Shown: positions 57,901 through 63,844 of the stretch, piece after piece
Layout of the letters: each line of letters begins with the position of its first letter
Numbering within the stretch: position 1 is the first letter of the stretch
Source of the DNA: Deltaproteobacteria bacterium
GTDB taxonomy: Bacteria; CG2-30-53-67
Direction of reading: 5' to 3'
Length of the DNA stretch: 64,000 nt
Assembly: GCA_013151235.1 (NCBI GenBank)
Contig: JAADIO010000022.1
Coordinates: 1-64,000, forward strand
The notes under the pieces: generated by a model
Databases searched by the model: none
Seen by the model: only the letters and a program-made list of their open reading frames with translations
Told to the model about the DNA's origin: nothing
Program-made: the position numbers and the translations under genes

Positions 57901-59894
57901 TAGACGTTGGTGCCGCCTGTCGGAGTGACGGTCCGCAGTTTCGGGTCCATGTACTTGGAGGTCAGGTCCGACACGGAGACACCCAGTGCGGCGGCAATCG
58001 ACGGAATCCCCGAATCACGCAGGGTTGAGGTCGCGGGACGCGCCGTCGAACCCGGAATGGTGGGATCGCCGATCCCGGTGTCCGTTTTCCACAGTTCGGA
58101 GGCGAGCCGGTTGTGACAGTTCGTGCAGTAGATTCCCTTGCCGGTGCCCGCATCGACGTTATCCAGGTACCATTGGCCGATGGCGTTCAGGTGGCTGGGC
58201 GTATCGTCCGGCTCGTTGTTACGGTCCATGTTGCCATGAACGTCCCGATTGGTGAAACAGCCCACGGAGTCACGGATGTCCGTCTGGGCGACGGAGGTCA
58301 GCGTCCCCTGGTAGCTGAGCGGGAAGTTGGTCATGTCGCCGTTCTGGGTATGGGCCGGATGGCAGGCCTGGCAGTTGCCGGCGCGGCCGTTGTTATCCGG
58401 CAGCGTACGCTCAACAGCGCCGGAATGACGCATATGGATGGCATAGGTCAGCGCCTGGTTGCCGACATTGTCCCGGCTGGCAGGGTAACGCTCCGCCTCG
58501 GAGGCTGCCGGCACGGACGGAGACTGGTTGTCGCAGAAGCGGTCACCGGCCTGGAAACGGCCTACGATGTTATCTGCGTGACATGACTGACACATCACTG
58601 ATTGCCGACCGAGACGGTTGTTCCCGACACCACTCGGGTCGTAGTTGCCAAGGAAGTTGGTGCCGAAATCGGAATCGTGGATACCGAGCATCCCCACCGC
58701 CGCCGACTTCAGCCGGGCATAATATCCCGTGGCCCCCTGGGCGAGCCAGTAATTATACTCCTGCAAGGCGTGACCACCCGGATCACCCGCGGGAATGGTT
58801 CCGCTGGCGGGATCATAGCCATGACACTTTTCACATGCCGGGGAGTCGATTGGGGCGGTGCCGAAAAACTGCACCGGTGTTCCATCGTGCTGCAGCATCT
58901 GGTTGCCGGTGGAAGCGTTGTACATGTAGACCCACTGCTCCTGAAAGGGCCTGAAATCGCTCTCGGCGATGTCGGTAATGTTTTTGCCCACCACCAGGGA
59001 GTCGTTGAACGGGGTCAGCGCAATGCCGACAACATCCCAAACATCGGCGGTCGTCAGAACCACGGGCACATCGGAGAGACGCATGCCATCGAGGCCGAGA
59101 CCGGCGCCCGCGGCATCAATGATCTTGGTATAGGTATAAACGACCGTCCCCTCATTGCCCACATAGGTGAGGCCTGGACGGCCGAGACCTAAGCCGTTAA
59201 GTGCATCGGCCGACTTGTCCGCAAGCTTGTTGGCCATCGCCCCGAAGGTGGGGCCGTGGTCCTGGGGAATATTGAGGGAGGCACCACCGACAGAGATACG
59301 ATCGGTCGCCAGGGCACCCGCCGCCTTGCCGCCTTCGAGGAAGGGGAGAACGGGCGGATCACCCGGACCGGCACCGCCGGAAACGCCGATGCCGGAGCCG
59401 GCATCCTTCCCGGTAAAGGGATTGTAAGTATAGAGAGAGTCGAACTCAACATTCGACAACATGTCCTCAGGGTCGGTGGTGGTCCCGTTGACGTTCGAGT
59501 CGGGACTACCGTCGGCCCATTTCTCGGTGCCGTTCCCGGCATCATAGGGGACTGTCCAGTAGGCCAGCTTTGCTCCCTCCGAGAAGGAATTGTCCTTGAA
59601 CTCATAGCCGAGCTTAATGTTGTCGGCGGGTGTGAGTTGCTTCGGGTGTGCACCGGTTTTCACCGCCTGCGCCTGGATCGAGTTGAAGGGCGGCAGGACG
59701 CAGCAATAGGAAAAATCAAAACCGGTACAGTGCATCCCCAACTCATAGTTGGTAAAAATGAGATAGTTCTTCTTGGGTGAGTTGAGATGGCGGCCCCGGC
59801 TGCGCCTGCCGCGGGCAACGGCATTCGTCGCCAGCGAGGCGACAAAAAGTACGCCCAGGACCAGCATCAGAATCTGAATGGCTGTCTTACGCAT
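54906..59894 (-). CDS. Giant 16-haem secreted c-type cytochrome
   Basis: A 1662-residue protein starting at 59894, where AAAGGAG lies six bases upstream; signal peptide about 1-28. It has 16 CxxCH motifs at about residues 355, 434, 508, 592, 672, 775, 812, 852, 1067, 1262, 1298, 1334, 1467, 1498, 1582 and 1652. The first ~860 residues match the 7-haem protein at 50854-53067, including NYELGMHCTGFDFSYCCVLP at the N-terminus. Residues ~945-1050 form a haem-free beta domain of carboxypeptidase-regulatory type (HGTVVDTSTAKVANASVVFV, DGSYNFNGVPLADGDYYACV). The last ~600 residues are a second 8-haem module. The gene starts 16 bases after a PEP-CTERM gene. Likely role: surface or extracellular electron transfer. 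No membrane anchor is seen apart from the signal peptide. Confidence 0.93.
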   Translation of the reverse strand: MRKTAIQILMLVLGVLFVASLATNAVARGRRSRGRHLNSPKKNYLIFTNYELGMHCTGFDFSYCCVLPPFNSIQAQAVKTGAHPKQLTPADNIKLGYEFKDNSFSEGAKLAYWTVPYDAGNGTEKWADGSPDSNVNGTTTDPEDMLSNVEFDSLYTYNPFTGKDAGSGIGVSGGAGPGDPPVLPFLEGGKAAGALATDRISVGGASLNIPQDHGPTFGAMANKLADKSADALNGLGLGRPGLTYVGNEGTVVYTYTKIIDAAGAGLGLDGMRLSDVPVVLTTADVWDVVGIALTPFNDSLVVGKNITDIAESDFRPFQEQWVYMYNASTGNQMLQHDGTPVQFFGTAPIDSPACEKCHGYDPASGTIPAGDPGGHALQEYNYWLAQGATGYYARLKSAAVGMLGIHDSDFGTNFLGNYDPSGVGNNRLGRQSVMCQSCHADNIVGRFQAGDRFCDNQSPSVPAASEAERYPASRDNVGNQALTYAIHMRHSGAVERTLPDNNGRAGNCQACHPAHTQNGDMTNFPLSYQGTLTSVAQTDIRDSVGCFTNRDVHGNMDRNNEPDDTPSHLNAIGQWYLDNVDAGTGKGIYCTNCHNRLASELWKTDTGIGDPTIPGSTARPATSTLRDSGIPSIAAALGVSVSDLTSKYMDPKLRTVTPTGGTNVYEDKECDLCHGAGGIGGLGPAIAGESAEDLLVATQNAAAEGLMFGGVDTPLTEQEAVDIASELGGETVIDDTNDHYQYKGMGGEVVPGVPYGVVTDGSDFWASAGEPHCADCHAYPFVESQGMNPPWAEPGKYALMRHSKGHERIACQSCHESTHGLYPVSPLNDPTTRNAALQYNANGSHGPVTCGACHVTNNGGVPTVAAKKKVNGVTIGTNYDLAVIYMHTVRDARSTLPTVERNATDNGLGLPLGYGRTMIPEAPANDDCANHNNMTGLALHGTVVDTSTAKVANASVVFVSAADVEASSSIQPIEDVANAVIGGSNSNGGFATTAADGSYNFNGVPLADGDYYACVIPAGSDTAHLPWARRETLKVVNGHVVNMPAFGDITISMTPSTSATYVGSSTCLGCHAKGSLKHTLHFLGFRVPDPSNPGYTMANSLQDMTSWAANADGGLAAFANGDCISFSAQGNTHYAKLGYSGGTPTMQMADNATCSGNLSATYNVAFTYGGEGVAKQRYMLLVGANGEPGTAHVQAGGSSYYYPAPFQWNESGSDPAAFGENGEFSGKWSTPTTMGADVFTPAGLGTTPTGAPTESFGVDCAGCHGGVGITKDSNGNFITQYIDQVASNVYAGNIGCERCHGPGSEHVANGGEGYNIVQPDLLTPGRLTMVCGTCHQRGHGHSVLDSSGAHAGFASVGDLTVDPAITVFKPGMSPAEYYGTADGTGLAPDFGTVGGYWEAIDYTTDHHSWQDIGYESANPFVTSTAAGNVTQVTGSFNHSKGHHQQYYDVVRTTMYKNDMEMVTCIDCHDAHGGPSAAGVVEEHQLTANGDNNALCLGCHNSSLRAPGAGETTPDESLEGADPANFQFVTQSMADDLAAGTTTPTDEATIASEVMRHIGKWVNSTMSYMTYDPVGSGMGRCTNCHMPKTAKTARWENSLTDGSNQYREGDIHSHTFDVVTTEFVDAMRTDLAANGDPDPAGDTTPAGMTNSCGYCHVGALSNP

Positions 59895-59910
59895 GGAAGC
59901 TCCTTTCATT

Positions 59911-60843
59911 TTACACATGGTGCCCTCCTTTCCCACCTGCACGACGACGAAGCCCCAACAGGCCGAAAAGCCCGGTCGCCAGGAAGACGAGGGACGAAGG
60001 CTCGGGAACCATTGCCGTGGTGGTAAGGGCGTTAAGATTGTCGCTCGACAACAGACCCAGGTCCGCGGCCGTGATGGCGACATTCGAGGTGTTGTTCAGA
60101 AAAAGGTCCGCGGCCGATCCGTAGCCGGAGGCGGAAGCCAGCGAAAACAGAACATCTCCCGTAACAGCATCAATGGCCAGCGCGTCTAAGTCCTGTCCCT
60201 GCTCAATACCAAGCGACGCGGCAGTCCGGAAGATGTTACCAAGACTGTTGAGATAGATGTTCCCATCACCGGCAAGGGAGAAGTAGACATCCCCGTCCTG
60301 ACCCGGAACATAAGGTGCGGCACCGAGATCCACGGCATCGAGATCATCATTGTTCTGTCCGTAAGCGCTATCGTTCAGACCGTAGTCCTCACCATAAGTA
60401 TCCGCAAAGTTGACCCCCGCAAGCTGGCCCGGGTTGGCGTCGAAAAGCGTCCCCATCTGCCGACTGGTCGAGGCCTTCCATGCCACGTCCGTGCCCGAAG
60501 CGCCCTGGCTGTTCGCATCCACCGAGAAATAGACGTCGTAGATGCTTGCGGGATCAGCACTGTCAAACCCGAAGGAGAGGGCGTCGATCTCGTCGGCCGC
60601 GGACAATCCGAGATCGGCCGGCGTCAACGCCACGGTGTTGGTGCCGTCGAGCGGCGTATCGAAGAGATGGGCGCCGTCCGGACTGGTGCTGTATACGTCA
60701 TTAGGCATATTCGTTCCGGGAGCAACGCCGATCCCGTCATTGAGCACCGAGAAGGTGTCGGCCCGGCCGATCGCCGGAAGAGCGAAGATACAAATCATTG
60801 AGACAACCGCCAGAAGGCGGAGCCTTAACCCATAACATTTCAT
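59911..60843 (-). CDS. PEP-CTERM sorting domain protein (directly upstream of the giant cytochrome)
   Basis: A 310-residue exported protein with signal peptide (about 1-29) and a C-terminal PEP-CTERM signal: VPEPSS, a hydrophobic stretch (LVFLATGLFGLLGL) and RRRAGGK. The mature part has about four repeats pairing a DLDAL-like motif (LSAADEIDALSF, NNDDLDAVDLG, GQDLDALAID, SSDNLNALTT) with a DVYFS-like strand. An exosortase (not in the window) should cleave the tail. The GGGGG-rich leader is shared with the other two PEP-CTERM genes. It ends 16 bases before the cytochrome start, so the two are cotranscribed. Confidence 0.92.
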   Translation of the reverse strand: MKCYGLRLRLLAVVSMICIFALPAIGRADTFSVLNDGIGVAPGTNMPNDVYSTSPDGAHLFDTPLDGTNTVALTPADLGLSAADEIDALSFGFDSADPASIYDVYFSVDANSQGASGTDVAWKASTSRQMGTLFDANPGQLAGVNFADTYGEDYGLNDSAYGQNNDDLDAVDLGAAPYVPGQDGDVYFSLAGDGNIYLNSLGNIFRTAASLGIEQGQDLDALAIDAVTGDVLFSLASASGYGSAADLFLNNTSNVAITAADLGLLSSDNLNALTTTAMVPEPSSLVFLATGLFGLLGLRRRAGGKGGHHV

Positions 60844-60915
60844 AATGTTTCCCCCTTGTATGATGTCATTCCCCTGCAATAATCCCGCCGGGAGCGAATG
60901 CCTCCGGCTTCCCCC

Positions 60916-60952
60916 TTTCCGGCAGGCAGCAGATTTGTGAACCTGCCGGAAA
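60916..60952 (-). promoter_or_regulatory. Leader hairpin and shared PEP-CTERM leader motif, copy 1
   Basis: TTTCCGGCAGG and CCTGCCGGAAA form a perfect 11-bp stem with a 15-base loop in the leader of the gene at 59911-60843. Its 3' side overlaps a motif found in all three PEP-CTERM leaders (AAATTCCTGTCSGCA, then an A/G-rich run). No sigma-54 promoter is visible in the 287-base spacer, so this gene may be transcribed from the one upstream of the 61131-61952 gene. Confidence 0.45.
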
Positions 60953-61130
60953 CATAACGTAAAATTGAACCATTGTAAAAGTACGATTTATGTTGGAACC
61001 ATTTTGTCGGTCATTCTTCACCCCCCTCATATTTAGATGATCACGATATTTGACTTCAACTTCCGCAGCAAATCTTATGAATCACCCCCTTTCCCGATAT
61101 AAGATCATTTTGCCCATTTGCCGTAAGCCG

Positions 61131-61952
61131 TCACACCCCGCGACGACGAAAGAAGACCGCAAGTCCTGCCAGACCGCTTCCCAACAGCACCAGCGAGCCG
61201 GGCTCGGGAACCGTCGCAAGCTGGAGTTCAAGAACCATCTGGTAAGAGAGAGTATCGAACCCACTTCCCGGCATCCGATTGCCCGTGGCGACAAGACGCA
61301 GGCTCTGACCGTCAAAGGGACGGCCGTCCACCTTGTAGGCGAAGTTGTAACTGCCATTGGTCGGAGAGGTCCACGGGGCGGTCCAGAGACGTAAGGGCAT
61401 ACTGTTATCCAGACCGGTGTTCTGCGGGATGAAGACGGCGTTATTCATCACCACGTGCATCTCGCCGTCACCGGTCACCGTGCCGCCCGGCTCGAAGAAA
61501 CTATTCCACGGAATGGTATACTGGTTGGCGTCGCCGGTCTCAGTGGAGTGGTCGCGGAAGTCGACCGTCCCAAGCAGTGTTCCCGGGACCGTATCCGGCA
61601 GGAAGGTGTCCGCAGGAATCGTCACCGTCGTACCCCCTCCGCTGATTACAATATCCATCGTGCCGCCCGGAATCGCCCATTCCAGGGAATGCTGGAAGTT
61701 AAAGCTACTCCCCGTGTCTCCACCGTTATATGGATCACTTGCGATTCCATCCACACTCCCCGGAACGATGTTGAAGTGGTAGGTACCGTCGGTCCAGGCG
61801 ACCGGCGTGGCATGGGCAGGGACAACCGCCAAGATGAAGAATAGCCCGAAGACAACGGCGACCGCCGCTGTTTTTAAGTGTTGAATGATGATGGTGTGCC
61901 GCCACACCGGAACCTCCGCCGACAGGCGGAGTTTCCCCTTGCAAAGATTCAT
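61131..61952 (-). CDS. PEP-CTERM sorting domain protein
   Basis: A 273-residue exported protein. A long N-region (about 27 residues) precedes the signal hydrophobic core (about 28-48, ending AHA). The C-terminus is VPEPGS, a hydrophobic helix LVLLGSGLAGLAVFF, then RRRGV. The mature domain is beta-rich with SFNFQHSLEWAIPGGTMDIV and NAVFIPQNTGLDNSMPLRLW; I do not recognise it beyond the sorting signal. A GGGGGGAAG site precedes the ATG. A sigma-54 promoter lies about 300 bases upstream. Confidence 0.92.
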   Translation of the reverse strand: MNLCKGKLRLSAEVPVWRHTIIIQHLKTAAVAVVFGLFFILAVVPAHATPVAWTDGTYHFNIVPGSVDGIASDPYNGGDTGSSFNFQHSLEWAIPGGTMDIVISGGGTTVTIPADTFLPDTVPGTLLGTVDFRDHSTETGDANQYTIPWNSFFEPGGTVTGDGEMHVVMNNAVFIPQNTGLDNSMPLRLWTAPWTSPTNGSYNFAYKVDGRPFDGQSLRLVATGNRMPGSGFDTLSYQMVLELQLATVPEPGSLVLLGSGLAGLAVFFRRRGV

Positions 61953-62031
61953 AAACTTCCCCCCTATGATGTCATTCCCCTATAAAACGGTCTTGAACAA
62001 TCGCGCCCGAGGCATCCGCCCCCGGCCCCCC

Positions 62032-62121
62032 TTTTTCTGCGGACAGGAATTTGCAACCCTTTCAGATGACAATCATCAACGGCTCCCAATTCCCGTCATT
62101 AGATCGACTGGGTACCTCCTT
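62032..62121 (-). promoter_or_regulatory. Shared PEP-CTERM leader, copy 2
   Basis: In transcript sense this leader of the 61131-61952 gene holds AAGGAGGT (62121-62114) and then AAATTCCTGTCCGCAGAAAA (62052-62033) followed by a G-rich stem. The same two elements occur in the leader of the 62542-63420 gene, and the second also at 60916-60952. AAGGAGGT has no good start codon nearby in this copy. The role is unknown; a leader RNA element is possible. Confidence 0.4.
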
Positions 62122-62250
62122 TCTTCAATACGAACTAAAACGTCTCCATTTTCATGTTCCTCAGGCTGCAGCACGAATCACTCCCCCCCGGTTTGATACT
62201 GCACGCCACGATCGGCCGGAACTTTATGCGGCCATATACAGCAGCATATT

Positions 62251-62266
62251 GCAGGTTACATGCCAA
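62251..62266 (-). promoter_or_regulatory. Sigma-54 promoter, PEP-CTERM gene at 61131-61952
   Basis: The complement reads TGGCATG-TAAC-CTGCA, close to the sigma-54 consensus TGGCACG-N4-TTGCW. Transcription would start near 62240, leaving a leader of about 290 bases. It shares GGCAYGNAACCTGCW with the promoter at 63633-63648. Confidence 0.75.
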
Positions 62267-62376
62267 TTCTACCCAATGAGCGGCCAGAACAAATAAAAAG
62301 ATAACATGATGAAAAGAAGGGACTTATTTCGGAGCAAGACAGCCCGTCAACCGGTTATGCAGGTATTCGATAGCGT

Positions 62377-62422
62377 GAATATATGAAATAATTTTCCTTT
62401 TTTGTGAAAAGATTTTCCCACT
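62377..62422. promoter_or_regulatory. Conserved upstream activator-like element, copy A
   Basis: A 46-bp AT-rich element with GAATATATGAAAT followed by a palindrome GTGAAAAGATTTTCCCAC. It lies 111 bp upstream of the sigma-54 promoter of the gene at 61131-61952. Copy B at 63764-63808 is at nearly the same distance (116 bp) from the other sigma-54 promoter. It is a good candidate enhancer for a sigma-54 activator. Confidence 0.65.
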
Positions 62423-62468
62423 ATTTGTGCGGATGCACGATTGTGCGGGCTCCACAACGGATGCAGAC

Positions 62469-62502
62469 AAAACAAAGGGGGCCGGCCCGAAGGCCCGCCC
62501 CC
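62469..62502 (-). terminator. Rho-independent terminator of the PEP-CTERM gene at 62542-63420
   Basis: In transcript sense GGGGGCGGGCC and GGCCGGCCCCC pair around TTCG, and TTTGTTTTG follows. It begins 40 bases after the stop codon, so this gene is probably monocistronic. Confidence 0.85.
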
Positions 62503-62541
62503 TGATTCTCTCAGATCCTCAATACGCAAGCGACCGGAGCA

Positions 62542-63420
62542 TTATGCACCGGCGGCCTTTACGGAACGATGATGACGCCGGTGGAGACCGGCGAGAACCG
62601 GCAGGAAGGATGCGATCAGGAAAAAAGAGGAGGGCTCGGGTACGGCAGCGGCGCTGACCCGGATATTGTCCACGATCAGGCCGGTGTCGAAGCTCCCGTC
62701 CCCCTCATCTCCGACAAAAAATTCCAGGGTGTAGTCGCCGGCGCCCAGGATAGAACTGGTGACCGTCTGGAACCCGCCGAGATAGGTCCCGTCGTAAAAG
62801 CTGCTCGCCGGAAGTGTGGGATCGCTGGTCGTCCAGGAAATGCCGCTGAAGTCACCGGCGTATAGCGGTGCAAAGGAACCATCGTTGTAGCCGTCGTCCA
62901 AGGAGCACTGAACCAGGGAGATCGGAGCGCCCGCGGCAGGCAGGAGGCGGATCTCGGCGATATCGGCAAGGCCGGCGGTACTCCATCCATCGAACTCACT
63001 GGTAGCAATAGTCCAGTCGAGAGCCAGAGTGGAGGGGGCCGTAAGCGTAAAAGACTGGCTCAAAGTGGCGATGTCGAACTCGTCGGCGCCGCTTCCGTCC
63101 CGGTCAAACCCCGAATCCACACCCGGCGGCATCCCGTTCACAAAGCTGTCGGGACTGGTCGATAGGAGCGCAAACCAACTGCCGTCGGTTGCCAAATAGC
63201 CGGTCTGACCACTAATATTTTTATCCGGGCTATGGTAGTCGGGGTTGATCCGCTGGACGTTGCCGGAAGCGGTCCAGCCGGACAGGTCGGTTTCAAAAGA
63301 AAGGTTGGTGAGCCCCGTAGCGAAGGCCGCCGCCGGGACGAACAGACAGAAAACTGCGATCACCGCCATCCAGCGGAGTACGACATTCCGAATCTTTAGT
63401 TTTATACTGTATAACTTCAT
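62542..63420 (-). CDS. PEP-CTERM sorting domain protein
   Basis: A 292-residue exported protein with signal peptide (about 14-35, ending AAAFA) and a C-terminal VPEPSS-FFLIASFLPVLAGL-HRRHHR sorting signal. The mature domain begins LTNLSFETDLSGWTASGNVQ, typical of carbohydrate-binding-like jellyroll modules in surface proteins, and includes LALDWTIATSEFDGW and GDYTLEFFVGDEGDGSFDTG near the end. It has its own sigma-54 promoter and terminator. It is likely anchored, modified or released at the surface by an exosortase. Confidence 0.92.
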   Translation of the reverse strand: MKLYSIKLKIRNVVLRWMAVIAVFCLFVPAAAFATGLTNLSFETDLSGWTASGNVQRINPDYHSPDKNISGQTGYLATDGSWFALLSTSPDSFVNGMPPGVDSGFDRDGSGADEFDIATLSQSFTLTAPSTLALDWTIATSEFDGWSTAGLADIAEIRLLPAAGAPISLVQCSLDDGYNDGSFAPLYAGDFSGISWTTSDPTLPASSFYDGTYLGGFQTVTSSILGAGDYTLEFFVGDEGDGSFDTGLIVDNIRVSAAAVPEPSSFFLIASFLPVLAGLHRRHHRSVKAAGA

Positions 63421-63517
63421 GAGTTTTCCCTTTTCTCTAATGAGTTACCCCCTTTTACATGATTTCCCCCCGAGAAGCCGCGTTCCTTTTTCCGGAGGCG
63501 CCGGTCCCCAACCGACC

Positions 63518-63567
63518 CCTTTTGCCGACAGGAATTCGTTTTTTATAACGACGTTTACCACCTCCTT
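63518..63567 (-). promoter_or_regulatory. Shared PEP-CTERM leader, copy 3
   Basis: In the leader of the gene at 62542-63420, AAGGAGGT (63567-63560) precedes GAATTCCTGTCGGCAAAAGG (63537-63518), the same order of elements as in copy 2. A short open frame of about 37 codons follows the AAGGAGGT but has no start at proper distance. Confidence 0.4.
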
Positions 63568-63632
63568 TCCGGTGGAGCATCAAACCCCTTGTTTGCGTTC
63601 TCCGCAGAGGCCGCTTATCCGTATTTAATGAA

Positions 63633-63648
63633 AGCAGGTTCCGTGCCA
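63633..63648 (-). promoter_or_regulatory. Sigma-54 promoter, PEP-CTERM gene at 62542-63420
   Basis: The complement reads TGGCACG-GAAC-CTGCT, matching the sigma-54 -24 element exactly and the -12 element with one change. The leader to the ATG is about 200 bases. Regulation by RpoN with a PrsK/PrsR-type two-component system is known for PEP-CTERM genes in other bacteria. Confidence 0.85.
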
Positions 63649-63763
63649 ATCCAAACCGGAGCAAGGCAGGTTGGGGGAAAAACCGGGTAACCCACTGATA
63701 ACATAAATAATTATTTTATACCACAAGAGACCGACAACGGCTCATTCCGCTATTCGACAAATC

Positions 63764-63808
63764 GAATATATGAAATGTTTTTCCTCTTTTGTGAAAAATT
63801 TTTCCACT
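63764..63808. promoter_or_regulatory. Conserved upstream activator-like element, copy B
   Basis: A 45-bp relative of copy A, with GAATATATGAAAT followed by the palindrome GTGAAAAATTTTTCCAC. It is 116 bp upstream of the sigma-54 promoter at 63633-63648 and ends one base before the -35 box of the divergent gene starting at 63845. It could therefore act on both directions. Confidence 0.65.
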
Positions 63809-63837
63809 TTGACAACATTAAACGATCCCGTTATACT
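63809..63837 (+). promoter_or_regulatory. Sigma-70 promoter of the membrane protein gene at 63845
   Basis: TTGACA (63809-63814), a 17-base spacer and TATACT (63832-63837) form a nearly perfect promoter. The expected start of transcription is at or next to the ATG at 63845. Confidence 0.8.
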
Positions 63838-63844
63838 GTGCCTC

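Noticed and set aside
55872-58028. 718-codon open frame on the plus strand opposite the giant cytochrome
   Set aside because: The CxxCH pattern and the paralogue at 50854-53067 fix the minus strand as coding. The antisense frame is a composition effect.
60844-61130. Sigma-54 promoter directly upstream of the PEP-CTERM gene at 59911
   Set aside because: No GG/GC pair with the right 10-base spacing is present, unlike the other two PEP-CTERM genes.
60844-63567. c-di-GMP (GEMM) riboswitch in the PEP-CTERM leaders
   Set aside because: The conserved GCAAAGC and tetraloop-receptor elements are missing; the shared motif is different.
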